Positions 50,615-63,927 of a stretch of DNA of 64,000 bases are shown here, in pieces. The stretch is from NCBI GenBank assembly GCA_920105625.2, contig OV050032.1, positions 92,488,542-92,552,541 on the forward strand. Reading direction: 5' to 3'. The position numbers and the translations under genes were made by a program. The DNA comes from Clusia tigrina. Its lineage: Eukaryota; Arthropoda; Insecta; Diptera; Clusiidae. Position 1 is the first letter of the stretch. Each line of letters starts with the position of its first letter. Below the pieces are notes generated by a model. It worked only from the letters and a program-made list of their open reading frames with translations, was not told the DNA's origin and did not search any database.

Positions 50615-52965
50615 GTGTTTGATTTGGGACTCAAGGGTAGCATAGCTTTGAGCGATAGATTAGATTGACAAGAGGCTCGAGTACTTTATTGTTACAAAAT
50701 TTCCAGGTTTTATGACGCTCCAGTAAAAACTTACAAGCATTTGTATGTTGCAAACTTTAATAGGTGTAGGACGTACCGTATAGAAGTTAGGGCCATTTGA
50801 AGTTTTCTCAGTGTTTGATTTGGGACTCAAGGGTAGCATAGCTTTGAGCGATAAATTAAATTGGCAAGAGGCTCGAGTACTTTATTGTTACAAAATTTCA
50901 AGGTTTTATGACGCTCCAGTAAAAAGTTACTAGCATTTGTATGTTGCAAACTTTGATAGGTGTAGGACGTACCGTATAGAAGTTAGGGCCATTTGAAGTT
51001 TTCTCAGTGTTTGATTTGGGACTCAAGGGTAGCATAGCTTTGAGCGATAGATTAGATTGATAAGAGGCTCGAGTACTTTATTGTTACAAAATTTCAAGGT
51101 TTTCTGTCGCTCCAGTAAAAACTTACAAGCATTTGTATGTTGCAAACTTTGATAGGTGTAGGACGTACCGTATAGAAGTTAGGGCCATTTGAAGTTTTCT
51201 CAGTGTTTGATTTGGGACTCAAGGGAAGCATAGCTTTGAGCGATAGATTAAATTGGCAAGAGGCCCGAGTACTTTATTGTTACAAAATTTCAAGGTTTTG
51301 TGACGCTCCAGTAAAAAGTTACAAGCATTTGTATTTTGCAAACTTTGATAAGTGTAGGACGTACCGTATAGAAGTTAGGGCCATTTGAAGTTTTCTCAGT
51401 GTTTGATTTGGGACTCAAGGGTAGCATAGCTTTGAGCGATAGATAAAATTGGCAAGAGGCTCGAGTACTTTATTGTTACAAAATTTCAAGGTTTTGTGAC
51501 GCTCCAGTAAAAACTTACAAGCATTTGTATGTTGCAAACTTTAATAGGTGTAGGACGTACCGTATAGAAGTTAGGGCTATTTGAAGTTTTCTCAGTGTTT
51601 GATTTGGGACTGAAGGGTAGCATAGCTTTGAGCGATAGATTAAATTGGCAAGAGGCTCGAGTACTTTATTGTTACAAAATTTCAAGGTTTTATGACGCTC
51701 CAGTAAAAAGTTACAAGCATTTGTATGTTGCAAACTTTGATAGGTGTAGGACGTACCGTATAGAAGTTAGGGCCATTTGAAGTTTTCTCAGTGTCTGATT
51801 TGGGACTCAAGGGTAGCATAGCTTTGAGCGATAGATTAGATTGGCAAGAGGCTCGAGTACTTTATTGTTACAAAATTTCAAGGTTTTATGACGCTCCAGT
51901 AAAAACTTACAAGCATTTGTATGTTGCAAACTTTGATAGGTGTAGGACGTACCGTATAGAAGTTAGGGCCATTTGAAGTTTTCTCAGTGTTTGATTTGGG
52001 ACTCAAGGGAAGCATAGCTTTGAGCGATAGATTAGATTGATAAGAGGCTCGAGTACTTTATTGTTACAAAATTTCAAGGTTTTCTGTCGCTCCAGTAAAA
52101 ACTTACAAGCATTTGTATGTTGCAAACTTTGATAGGTGTAGGACGTACCGTATAGAAGTAAGGGCATTTGAAGTTTTATCAGTGTCTGATTTGGGACTCA
52201 AGGGTAGCATAGCTTTGAGCGATAGATTAAATTGGCAAGAGGCTCGAGTAATTTATTGTTACAAAATTTCAATGTTTTGTGACGCTCCAGTAAAAAGTTA
52301 CAAGCATTTGTATGTTGCAAACTTTGATAGGTGTAGGACGTACCGTATAGAAGTTAGGGCCATTTGAAGTTTTCTCAGTGTTTGATTTGGGACTCAAGGG
52401 TAGCATAGCTTTGAGCGATAGATTAAATTGGCAAGAGGCTCGAGTACTTTATTGTTACAAAATTTCAAGGTTTTGTGACGCTCCAGTAAAAAGTTACAAG
52501 CATTTGTATGTTGCAAACTTTGATAGGTGTAGGACGTACCGTATAGAAGTTAGGGCCATTTGAAGTTTTATAAGTGTTTGATTTGGGACTCAAGGGTAGC
52601 ATAGCTTTGAGCGATAGCTTTAATTGGCAAGAGGCTCGATTAATTTATAGTTACAAAATTTCAAGGTTTCATGACGCTCCAGTAAAAACTTACAAGCACT
52701 TGTATGTTGCAAACTTTGATAGGTGTAGGACGTACCGTATAGAAGTTAGGGCCATTTGAAGTTTTATCAGTGTTTGATTTGGGACTCAAGGGTAGCATAG
52801 CTTTGAGCGATAGATTAGATTGGCAAGAGGCTCGAGTACTTTATTGTTACAAAATTTGAAGGTTTTATGACGCTCCAGTAAAAAGTTACAAGCATTTGTA
52901 TATTGCAAACTTTGATAGGTGTAGGACGTACCGTATAGAAGTTAGGGCCATTTGAAGTTTTCTCA
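50615..52965 (+). repeat. 12-monomer HOR, copy 1 (2351 bp)
   Basis: Markers in order: aaatttccagg with ctttaatagg (50615), gttactagc (50811), gattgataag with ctgtcgctcc (51007), aagggaagcatag with tgtattttgcaaac (51203), gatagataaaattgg (51399), ggactgaaggg (51595), another gattgataag with ctgtcgctcc (51987), gtgtctgatttggg (52182), gaggctcgattaattta (52574) and aaatttgaagg (52770). One 195-bp monomer (51987-52181) gives 2351 rather than 2352 bp. Confidence 0.88.
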
Positions 52966-55316
52966 GTGTTTGATTTGGGACTCAAGGGTAGCATAGCTTT
53001 GAGCGATAGATTAGATTGACAAGAGGCTCGAGTACTTTATTGTTACAAAATTTCCAGGTTTTATGACGCTCCAGTAAAAACTTACAAGCATTTGTATGTT
53101 GCAAACTTTAATAGGTGTAGGACGTACCGTATAGAAGTTAGGGCCATTTGAAGTTTTCTCAGTGTTTGATTTGGGACTCAAGGGTAGCATAGCTTTGAGC
53201 GATAGATTAAATTGGCAAGAGGCTCGAGTACTTTATTGTTACAAAATTTCAAGGTTTTATGACGCTCCAGTAAAAAGTTACTAGCATTTGTATGTTGCAA
53301 ACTTTGATAGGTGTAGGACGTACCGTATAGAAGTTAGGGCCATTTGAAGTTTTCTCAGTGTTTGATTTGGGACTCAAGGGTAGCATAGCTTTGAGCGATA
53401 GATTAGATTGATAAGAGGCTCGAGTACTTTATTGTTACAAAATTTCAAGGTTTTCTGTCGCTCCAGTAAAAACTTACAAGCATTTGTATGTTGCAAACTT
53501 TGATAGGTGTAGGACGTACCGTATAGAAGTTAGGGCCATTTGAAGTTTTCTCAGTGTTTGATTTGGGACTCAAGGGAAGCATAGCTTTGAGCGATAGATT
53601 AAATTGGCAAGAGGCCCGAGTACTTTATTGTTACAAAATTTCAAGGTTTTGTGACGCTCCAGTAAAAAGTTACAAGCATTTGTATTTTGCAAACTTTGAT
53701 AGGTGTAGGACGTACCGTATAGAAGTTAGGGCCATTTGAAGTTTTCTCAGTGTTTGATTTGGGACTCAAGGGTAGCATAGCTTTGAGCGATAGATAAAAT
53801 TGGCAAGAGGCTCGAGTACTTTATTGTTACAAAATTTCAAGGTTTTGTGACGCTCCAGTAAAAACTTACAAGCATTTGTATGTTGCAAACTTTAATAGGT
53901 GTAGGACGTACCGTATAGAAGTTAGGGCTATTTGAAGTTTTCTCAGTGTTTGATTTGGGACTGAAGGGTAGCATAGCTTTGAGCGATAGATTAAATTGGC
54001 AAGAGGCTCGAGTACTTTATTGTTACAAAATTTCAAGGTTTTATGACGCTCCAGTAAAAAGTTACAAGCATTTGTATGTTGCAAACTTTGATAGGTGTAG
54101 GACGTACCGTATAGAAGTTAGGGCCATTTGAAGTTTTCTCAGTGTTTGATTTGGGACTCAAGGGTAGCATAGCTTTGAGCGATAGATTAGATTGGCAAGA
54201 GGCTCGAGTACTTTATTGTTACAAAATTTCAAGGTTTTATGACGCTCCAGTAAAAACTTACAAGCATTTGTATGTTGCAAACTTTGATAGGTGTAGGACG
54301 TACCGTATAGAAGTTAGGGCCATTTGAAGTTTTCTCAGTGTTTGATTTGGGACTCAAGGGTAGCATAGCTTTGAGCGATAGATTAGATTGATAAGAGGCT
54401 CGAGTACTTTATTGTTACAAAATTTCAAGGTTTTCTGTCGCTCCAGTAAAAACTTACAAGCATTTGTATGTTGCAAACTTTGATAGGTGTAGGACGTACC
54501 GTATAGAAGTAAGGGCATTTGAAGTTTTATCAGTGTCTGATTTGGGACTCAAGGGTAGCATAGCTTTGAGCGATAGATTAAATTGGCAAGAGGCTCGAGT
54601 AATTTATTGTTACAAAATTTCAAGGTTTTGTGACGCTCCAGTAAAAAGTTACAAGCATTTGTATGTTGCAAACTTTGATAGGTGTAGGACGTACCGTATA
54701 GAAGTTAGGGCCATTTGAAGTTTTCTCAGTGTTTGATTTGGGACTCAAGGGTAGCATAGCTTTGAGCGATAGATTAAATTGGCAAGAGGCTCGAGTACTT
54801 TATTGTTACAAAATTTCAAGGTTTTGTGACGCTCCAGTAAAAAGTTACAAGCATTTGTATGTTGCAAACTTTGATAGGTGTAGGACGTACCGTATAGAAG
54901 TTAGGGCCATTTGAAGTTTTATAAGTGTTTGATTTGGGACTCAAGGGTAGCATAGCTTTGAGCGATAGCTTTAATTGGCAAGAGGCTCGATTAATTTATA
55001 GTTACAAAATTTCAAGGTTTCATGACGCTCCAGTAAAAACTTACAAGCACTTGTATGTTGCAAACTTTGATAGGTGTAGGACGTACCGTATAGAAGTTAG
55101 GGCCATTTGAAGTTTTATCAGTGTTTGATTTGGGACTCAAGGGTAGCATAGCTTTGAGCGATAGATTAGATTGGCAAGAGGCTCGAGTACTTTATTGTTA
55201 CAAAATTTGAAGGTTTTATGACGCTCCAGTAAAAAGTTACAAGCATTTGTATATTGCAAACTTTGATAGGTGTAGGACGTACCGTATAGAAGTTAGGGCC
55301 ATTTGAAGTTTTCTCA
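52966..55316 (+). repeat. 12-monomer HOR, copy 2 (2351 bp)
   Basis: It has the same markers as copy 1, each exactly 2351 bp downstream, including the private gttactagc, tgtattttgcaaac, gatagataaaattgg and ggactgaaggg variants. Small differences exist, for example tgataggtg versus tgataagtg in the fourth monomer and aatttcaagg versus aatttcaatg in the gtgtctg monomer. The pair is a recent tandem duplication. Confidence 0.88.
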
Positions 55317-58250
55317 GTGTTTGATTTGGGACTCAAGGGTAGCATAGCTTTGAGCGATAGATTAGATTGGCAAGAGGCTCGAGTACTTTATAGTTACAAA
55401 ATTTCAAGGTTTTATGACGCTCCAGTAAAAACTTACAAGCATTTGTATATTGCAAACTTTGATAGGTGTAGGACGTACCGTATACAAGTTAGGGCCATTT
55501 GAAGTTTTATCAGTGTTTGATTTGGGACTCAAGGGTAGCATAGCTTTGAGCGATAGATTAGATTGACAAGAGGCTCGAGTACTTTATTGTTACAAAATTT
55601 CAAGGTTTTATGACGCTCCAGTAAAAAGTTACAAGCATTTGTATGTTGCAAACTTTGATAGGTGTAGGGCGTACCGTATAGAAGTTAGGGCCATTTGAAG
55701 TTTTCTCAGTGTTTGATTTGGGACTCAAGGGTAGCATAGCTTTGATCGATAGATTAGATTGGCAAGAGGCTCAAGTACTTTATTGTTACAAAATTTGAAG
55801 GTTTTATGACGCTCCAGTAAAAACTTACAAGCATTTGTATGTTGCAAACTTTGATAGGTGTAGGACGTACCGTATAGAAGTTAGGGCCATTTGAAGTTTT
55901 CTCAGTGTTTGATTTGGGACTCAAGGGTAGCATAGCTTTGAGCGATAGATTAGATTGACAAGAGGCTCGAGTACTTTATTGTTACAAAATTTCAAGGTTT
56001 TATGACGCTCCAGTAAAAACTTACAATCATTTGTATGTTGCAAACTTTGATAGGTGTAGGATGTACCGTATAGAAGTTAGGGCCATTTGAAGTTTTCTCA
56101 GTGTTTGATTTGGGACTCAAGGGTAGCATAGCTTTGAGCGATAGATTAAATTGGCAAGAGGCTCGAGTACTTTATAGTTACAAAATTTCAAGGTTTTATG
56201 ACGCTCCAGTAAAAAGTTAGAAGCATTTGTATATTGCAAACTTTCATACGTGTAGGACGTACCGTATAGAAGTTAGGGCCATTTGAAGTTTTATCAGCGT
56301 TTGATTTGGGACTCAAGGGTAGCATAGCTTTGAGCGATAGATAAGATTGACAAGAGGCTCGAGTACTTTATTGTTACAAAATTTCAAGGTTTTATGACGC
56401 TCCAGTAAAAAGTTACAAGCATTTGTATGTTGCAAACTTTGATAGGTGTAGGACGTACCGTATAGAAGTAAGGGCATTTGAAGTTTTATCAGTGTCTGAT
56501 TTGGGACTCAAGGGTAGCATAGCTTTGAGCGATAGATTAAATTGGCAAGAGGCTCGAGTAATTTATTGTTACAAAATTTCAAGGTTTTGTGACGCTCCAG
56601 TAAAAAGTTACAAGCATTTGTATGTTGCAAACTTTGATAGGTGTAGGACGTACCGTATAGAAGTTAGGGCCATTTGAAGTTTTCTCAGTGTTTGATTTGG
56701 GACTCAAGGGTAGCATAGCTTTGAGCGATAGATTAAATTGGCAAGAGGCTCGAGTACTTTATTGTTACAAAATTTCAAGGTTTTGTGATGCTCCAGTAAA
56801 AAGTTACAAGCATTTGCATGTTGCAAACTTTGATAGGTGTAGGACGTACCGTATAGAAGTTAGGGCCATTTGAAGTTTTATAAGTGTTTGATTTGGGACT
56901 CAAGGGTAGCATAGCTTTGAGCGATAGCTTTAATTGGCAAGAGGCTCGATTAATTTATAGTTACAAAATTTCAAGGTTTCATGACGCTCCAGTAGAAACT
57001 TACAAGCACTTGTATGTTGCAAACTTTGATAGGTGTAGGACGTACCGTATAGAAGTTAGGGCCATTTGAAGTTTTATCAGTGTTTGATTTGGGACTCAAG
57101 GGTAGCATAGCTTTGAGCGATAGATTAGATTGGCAAGAGGCTCGAGTACTTTATTGTTACAAAATTTCAAGGTTTTATGACGCTCCAGTAAAAAGTTACA
57201 AGCATTTGTATATTGCAAACTTTGATAGGTGTAGGACGTACAGAAGTTAGGGCCATTTGAAGTTTTCTCAGTGTTTGATTTGGGACTCAAGGGTAGCATA
57301 GCTTTGAGCGATAGATTATATTGGCAAGAGGCTCGAGTACTTTATAGTTACAAAATTTCAAGATTTTATGACGCTCCAGTAAAAACTTACAGGCATTTGT
57401 ATATTGCAAACTTTGATAGGCGTAGGACGTACCGTATACAAGTTAGGGCCATTTGAAGTTTTATCAGTGTTTGATTTGGGACTCAAGGGTAGCATAGCTT
57501 TGAGCGGTAGATTAGATTGACAAGAGGCTCGAGTACTTTATTGTTACAAAATTTCCAGGTTTTATGACGCTCCAGTAAAAAGTTGCAAGCATTTGTATGT
57601 TGCAAACTTTGATAGGTGTAGGATGTACCGTATAGAAGTTAGGGCCATTTGAAGTTTTCTCAGTGTTTGATTTGGGACTCAAGGGTAGCATAGCTTTGAG
57701 CTATAGATTAAATTGGCAAGAGGCTCGAGTACTTTATAGTTACAAAATTTCAAGGTTTTATGACGCTCCAGTAAAAAGTTACAAGCATTTGTATATAGCA
57801 AACTTTCATACGTGTAGGACGTACCGTATAGAAGTTAGGGCCATTTGAAGTTTTCTCAGTGTTTGATTTGGGACTCAAGGGTAGCATAGCTTTGAGCGAT
57901 AGATTAGATTGGCAAGAGGCTCAAGTACTTTATTGTTACAAAATTTCAAGGTTTTATGACGCTCCAGTAAAAACTTACAAGCATTTGTATGCTGCAAACT
58001 TTGATAGGTGTAGGACGTACCGTATAGATGTTAGGGCCATTTGAAGTTTTCTCAGTGTTTGATTTGGGACTCAAGGGTAGCATAGCTTTGAGCGATAGAT
58101 TAGATTGATAAGAGGCTCGAGTACTTTATTGTTACAAAATTTCAAGGTTTTATGACGCTCCAGTAAAAACTTACAAGCATTTGTATGTTGCAAACTTTGA
58201 TAGGTGTAGGATGTACCGTATAGAAGTTAGGGCCATTTGAAGTTTTCTCA
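55317..58250 (+). repeat. 15-monomer HOR, copy 1 (2934 bp)
   Basis: Shared marks with the next copy include gtagggcgtaccg (55513), aaatttgaagg (55709), acaatcatttg (55905), gatagataagattgac (56297), tgatgctcc with gcatttgcatg (56688), agtagaaacttac (56884), a 5-bp deletion (57080), ttacaggcatttg with taggcgtagg (57271) and gagcggtagatt (57467). The unit is 15 x 196 less one 1-bp and one 5-bp deletion, which gives 2934 exactly. The left boundary is estimated from where the copies stop matching. Confidence 0.87.
57080..57270 (+). repeat. 191-bp monomer with a 5-bp deletion
   Basis: It reads ggacgtacagaag where others read ggacgtaccgtatagaag (near 57234-57246), so five bases (cgtat) are lost. 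The identical deletion occurs in the monomer at 60014, one 15-mer later. Confidence 0.92.
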
Positions 58251-60988
58251 GTGTTTGATTTGGGACTCAAGGGTAGCATAGCTTTGAGCGATAGATTAAA
58301 TTGGCAAGAGGCTCGAGTACTTTATAGTTACAAAATTTCAAGGTTTTATGACGCTCCAGTAAAAACTTACAAGCATTTGTATATTGCAAACTTTGATAGG
58401 TGTAGGACGTACCGTATACAAGTTAGGGCCATTTGAAGTTTTATCAGTGTTTGATTTGGGACTCAAGGGTAGCATAGCTTTGAGCGATAGATTAGATTGA
58501 CAAGAGGCTCGAGTACTTTATTGTTACAAAATTTCAAGGTTTTATGACGCTCCAGTAAAAAGTTACAAGCATTTGTATGTTGCAAACTTTGATAGGTGTA
58601 GGGCGTACCGTATAGAAGTTAGGGCCATTTGAAGTTTTCTCAGTGTTTGATTTGGGACTCAAGGGTAGCATAGCTTTGAGCGATAGATTAGATTGGCAAG
58701 AGGCTCAAGTACTTTATTGTTACAAAATTTGAAGGTTTTATGACGCTCCAGTAAAAACTTACAAGCATTTGTATGTTGCAAACTTTGATAGGTGTAGGAC
58801 GTACCGTATAGAAGTTAGGGCCATTTGAAGTTTTCTCAGTGTTTGATTTGGGACTCAAGGGTAGCATAGCTTTGAGCGATAGATTAGATTGACAAGAGGC
58901 TCGAGTACTTTATTGTTACAAAATTTCAAGGTTTTATGACGCTCGAGTAAAAACTTACAATCATTTGTATGTTGCAAACTTTGATAGGTGTAGGATGTAC
59001 CGTATAGAAGTTAGGGCCATTTGAAGTTTTCTCAGTGTTTGATTTGGGACTCAAGGGTAGCATAGCTTTGAGCGATAGATTAAATTGGCAAGAGGCTCGA
59101 GTACTTTATAGTTACAAAATTTCAAGGTTTTATGACGCTCCAGTAAAAAGTTACAAGCATTTGTATATTGCAAACTTTCATACGTGTAGGACGTACCGTA
59201 TAGAAGTTAGGGCCATTTGAAGTTTTATCAGCGTTTGATTTGGGACTCAAGGGTAGCATAGCTTTGAGCGATAGATAAGATTGACAAGAGGCTCGAGTAC
59301 TTTATTGTTACAAAATTTCAAGGTTTTATGACGCTCCAGTAAAAAGTTACAAGCATTTGTATGTTGCAAACTTTGATAGGTGTAGGACGTACCGTATAGA
59401 AGTAAGGGCATTTGAAGTTTTATCAGTGTCTGATTTGGGACTCAAGGGTAGCATAGCTTTGAGCGATAGATTAAATTGGCAAGAGGCTCGAGTAATTTAT
59501 TGTTACAAAATTTCAAGGTTTTGTGACGCTCCAGTAAAAAGTTACAAGCATTTGTATGTTGCAAACTTTGATAGGTGTAGGACGTACCGTATAGAAGTTA
59601 GGGCCATTTGAAGTTTTCTCAGTGTTTGATTTGGGACTCAAGGGTAGCATAGCTTTGAGCGATAGATTAAATTGGCAAGAGGCTCGAGTACTTTATTGTT
59701 ACAAAATTTCAAGGTTTTGTGATGCTCCAGTAAAAAGTTACAAGCATTTGCATGTTGCAAACTTTGATAGGTGTAGGACGTACCGTATAGAAGTTAGGGC
59801 CATTTGAAGTTTTATAAGTGTTTGATTTGGGACTCAAGGGTAGCATAGCTTTGAGCGATAGCTTTAATTGGCAAGAGGCTCGATTAATTTATAGTTACAA
59901 AATTTCAAGGTTTCATGACGCTCCAGTAGAAACTTACAAGCACTTGTATGTTGCAAACTTTGATAGGTGTAGGACGTACCGTATAGAAGTTAGGGCCATT
60001 TGAAGTTTTATCAGTGTTTGATTTGGGACTCAAGGGTAGCATAGCTTTGAGCGATAGATTAGATTGGCAAGAGGCTCGAGTACTTTATTGTTACAAAATT
60101 TCAAGGTTTTATGACGCTCCAGTAAAAAGTTACAAGCATTTGTATATTGCAAACTTTGATAGGTGTAGGACGTACAGAAGTTAGGGCCATTTGAAGTTTT
60201 CTCAGTGTTTGATTTGGGACTCAAGGGTAGCATAGCTTTGAGCGATAGATTATATTGGCAAGAGGCTCGAGTACTTTATAGTTACAAAATTTCAAGATTT
60301 TATGACGCTCCAGTAAAAACTTACAGGCATTTGTATATTGCAAACTTTGATAGGCGTAGGACGTACCGTATACAAGTTAGGGCCATTTGAAGTTTTATCA
60401 GTGTTTGATTTGGGACTCAAGGGTAGCATAGCTTTGAGCGGTAGATTAGATTGACAAGAGGCTCGAGTACTTTATTGTTACAAAATTTCCAGGTTTTATG
60501 ACGCTCCAGTAAAAAGTTGCAAGCATTTGTATGTTGCAAAGTTTGATAGGTGTAGGATGTACCGTATAGAAGTTAGGGCCATTTGAAGTTTTCTCAGTGT
60601 TTGATTTGGGACTCAAGGGTAGCATAGCTTTGAGCGATAGATTAAATTGGCAAGAGGCTCGAGTACTTTATAGTTACAAAATTTCAAGGTTTTATGACGC
60701 TCCAGTAAAAAGTTACAAGCATTTGTATATTGCAAACTTTCATACGTGTAGGACGTACCGTATAGAAGTTAGGGCCATTTGAAGTTTTCTCAGTGTTTGA
60801 TTTGGGACTCAAGGGTAGCATAGCTTTGAGCGATAGATTAGATTGGCAAGAGGCTCAAGTACTTTATTGTTACAAAATTTCAAGGTTTTATGACGCTCCA
60901 GTAAAAACTTACAAGCATTTGTATGTTGCAAACTTTGATAGGTGTAGGATGTACCGTATAGAAGTTAGGGCCATTTGAAGTTTTCTCA
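58251..60988 (+). repeat. 15-monomer HOR, copy 2 (incomplete, about 14 monomers)
   Basis: It repeats 55317-58054 at an offset of 2934 bp, with all the marks listed for copy 1, including the 5-bp deletion. The match holds through about 60792 and is partial in the monomer at 60793, which lacks the tgctgcaaac of its partner. At 60989 a ttcatacgtgtagg monomer appears instead of the expected gattgataag type, so the last monomer is missing or replaced. Confidence 0.85.
60014..60204 (+). repeat. 191-bp monomer with the same 5-bp deletion
   Basis: It carries the same ggacgtacagaag junction as the monomer at 57080, in the matching position of the second 15-mer. The deletion therefore predates the 15-mer duplication. 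Confidence 0.92.
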
Positions 60989-63927
60989 GTGTTTGATTTG
61001 GGACTCAAGGGTAGCATAGCTTTGAGCGATAGATTAAATTGGCAAGAGGCTCGAGTACTTTATAGTTACAAAATTTCAAGGTTTTATGACGCTCCAGTAA
61101 AAAGTTACAAGCATTTGTATATTGCAAACTTTCATACGTGTAGGACGTACCGTATAGAAGTTAGGGCCATTTGAAGTTTTATCAGCGTTTGATTTGGGAC
61201 TCAAGGGTAGCATAGCTTTGAGCGATAGATTAGATTGACAAGAGGCTCGAGTACTTTATTGTTACAAAATTTGAAGGTTTTATGACGCTCCAGTAAAAAG
61301 TTACAAGCATTTGTATGTTGCAAACTTTGATAGGTGTAGGACGTACCGTATAGAAGTTAGGGCCATTTGAAGTTTTCTCAGTGTTTGATTTGGGACTCAA
61401 GGGTAGCATAGCTTTGAGCGATAGATTAGATTGACAAGAGGCTCGAGTACTTTATTGTTACAAAATTTCAAGGTTTTATGACGCTCCAGTAAAAAGTTAC
61501 AAGCATTTGTATGTTGCAAACTTTAATAGGTGTAGGACGTACCGTATAGAAGTTAGGGCCATTTGAAGTTTTCTCAGTGTTTGATTTGGGACTCAAGGGT
61601 AGCATAGCTTTGAGCGATAGATTAAATTGGCAAGAGGCTCGAGTACTTTATTGTTACAAAATTTCAAGGTTTTATAACGCTCCAGTAAAAAGTTACAAGC
61701 ATTTGTATGTTGCAAACTTTTATAGGTGTAGGACGTACCGTATAGAAGTTAGGGCCATTTGAAGTTTTCTCAGTGTTTGATTTGGGACTCAAGGGTAGCA
61801 TAGCTTTGAGCGGTAGATTAGATTGGCAAGAGGCTCGAGTACTTTATTGTTACAAAATTTCAAGGTTTTATGACGCTCCAGTAAAAACTTACAAGCATTT
61901 GTATGTTGCAAACTTTGATAGGTGTAGGACGTACCGTATAGAAGTTAGGGCCATTTGAAGTTTTCTCAGTGTTTGATTTGGGACTCAAGGGAAGCATAGC
62001 TTTGAGCGATAGATTAAATTGGCAAGAGGCCCGAGTACTTTATTGTTACAAAATTTCAAGGTTTTGTGACGCTCCAGTAAAAAGTTACAAGCATTTGTAT
62101 GTTGCAAACTTTGATAGGTGTAGGACGTACCGTATAGAAGTTAGGGCCATTTGAAGTTTTCTCAGTGTTTGATTTGGGACTCAAGGGTAGCATAGCTTTG
62201 AGCGATAGATTAAATTGGCAAGAGGCTCGAGTACTTTATTGTTACAAAATTTCAAGGTTTTGTGACGCTCCAGTAAAAAGTTAGAAGCATTTGTATGTTG
62301 CAAACTTTGATAGGTGTAGGACGTACCGTATAGAAGTTAGGGCCATTTGAAGTTTTATAAGTGTTTGATTTGGGACTCAAGGGTAGCATAGCTTTGAGCG
62401 ATAGCTTTAATTGGCAAGAGGCTCGATTAATTTATAGTTACAAAATTTCAAGGTTTCATGACGTTCCAGTAAAAACTTACAAGCACTTGTATGTTGCAAA
62501 CTTTGATAGGTGTAGGACATACCGTATAGAAGTTAGGGCCATTTGCAGTTTTATCAGTGTTTGATTTGGGACTCAAGGGTAGCATAGCTTTGAGCGATAG
62601 ATTAGATTGGCAAGAGGCTCGAGTACTTTATTGTTACAAAATTTCAAGGTTTTATGACGCTCCAGTAAAAAGTTACAAGCATTTGTATATTGCAAACTTT
62701 GATAGGTGTAGGACGTACCGTATAGAAATTAGGGCCATTTGAAGTTTTCTCAGTGTTTGATTTGGGACTCAAGGGTAGCATAGCTTTGAGCGATAGATTA
62801 GATTGGCAAGAGGCTCGAGTACTTTATAGTTACAAATTTTAAAGGTTTTATGACGCTCCAGTAAAAACTTACAAGCATTTGTATATTGCAAACTTTGATA
62901 GCTGTAGGACGTACCATATACAAGTTAAGGCCATTTGAAGTTTTATCAGTGTTTGAGTTGGGACTCAAGGGTAGCATAGCTTTGAGCTATAGATTAGATT
63001 GACAAGAGGCTCGAGTACTTTATTGTTACAAAATTTCCAGGTTTTATGACGCTCCAGTAAAAAGTTACAAGCATTTGTATGTTGCAAACTTTGATAGGTG
63101 TAGGACGTACCGTATAGAAGTTAGGACCATTTGAAGTTTTCTCAGTGTTTGATTTGGGACTCAAGGGTAGCATAGCTTTGAGCGATAGATTAGATTGGCA
63201 AGAGGCTCAAGTACTTTATTGTTACAAAATTTCAAGGTTTTATGACGCTCCAGTAAAAACTTACAAGCATTTGTATGTTGCAAACTTTGATAGGTGTAGG
63301 ACGTACCGTATAGAAGTTAGGGCCATTTGAAGTTTTCTCAGTGTTTGATTTGGGACTCAAGGGTAGCATAGCTTTGAGCGATAGATTAGATTGGCAAGAG
63401 GCTCGAGTACTTTATTGTTACAAAATTTCAAGGTTTTATGACGCTCCAGTAAAAACTTACAAGCATTTGTATGTTGCAAACTTTGATAGGTGTAGTACGT
63501 ACCGTATAGAAGTTAGGGCCATTTGAAGTTTTCTCAGTGTTTGATTTGGGACTCAAGGGAAGCATAGCTTTGAGCGATAGATTAAATTGGCAAGAGGCCC
63601 GAGTACTTTATTGTTACAAAATTTCAAGGTTTTGTGACGCTCCAGTAAAAAGTTACAAGCATTTGTATGTTGCAAACTTTGATAGGTGTAGGACGTACCG
63701 TATAGAAGTTAGGGCCATTTGAAGTTTTCTCAGTGTTTGGTTTGGGACTCAAGGGTAGCATAGCTTTGAGCGATAGATTAAATTGGCAAGAGGCTCGAGT
63801 TCTTTATTGTTACAAAATTTCAAGGTTTTCTGACGCTCCAGTAAAAACTTACAAGCATTTGTATGTTGCAAACTTTGATAGGTGTAGGACGTACCGTATA
63901 GAAGTTAGGGCCATTTGAAGTTACTCA
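60989..63927 (+). repeat. Right end of the window: flank monomers
   Basis: Fifteen monomers. The first ones are ttcatacgtgtagg, gcgtttgattt and gattgacaag types. From 61969 (aagggaagcatag with cccgag) and especially from 62361 they follow the order seen at 45915-47678: gacgttccag with gcacttg, tatagaaattaggg, aaatttccagg, ggctcaagtac, plain, aagggaagcatag, gtgtttggtttggg. The final monomer (63733) is 195 bp because gaagttttctcag reads gaagttactcag. Confidence 0.78.
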
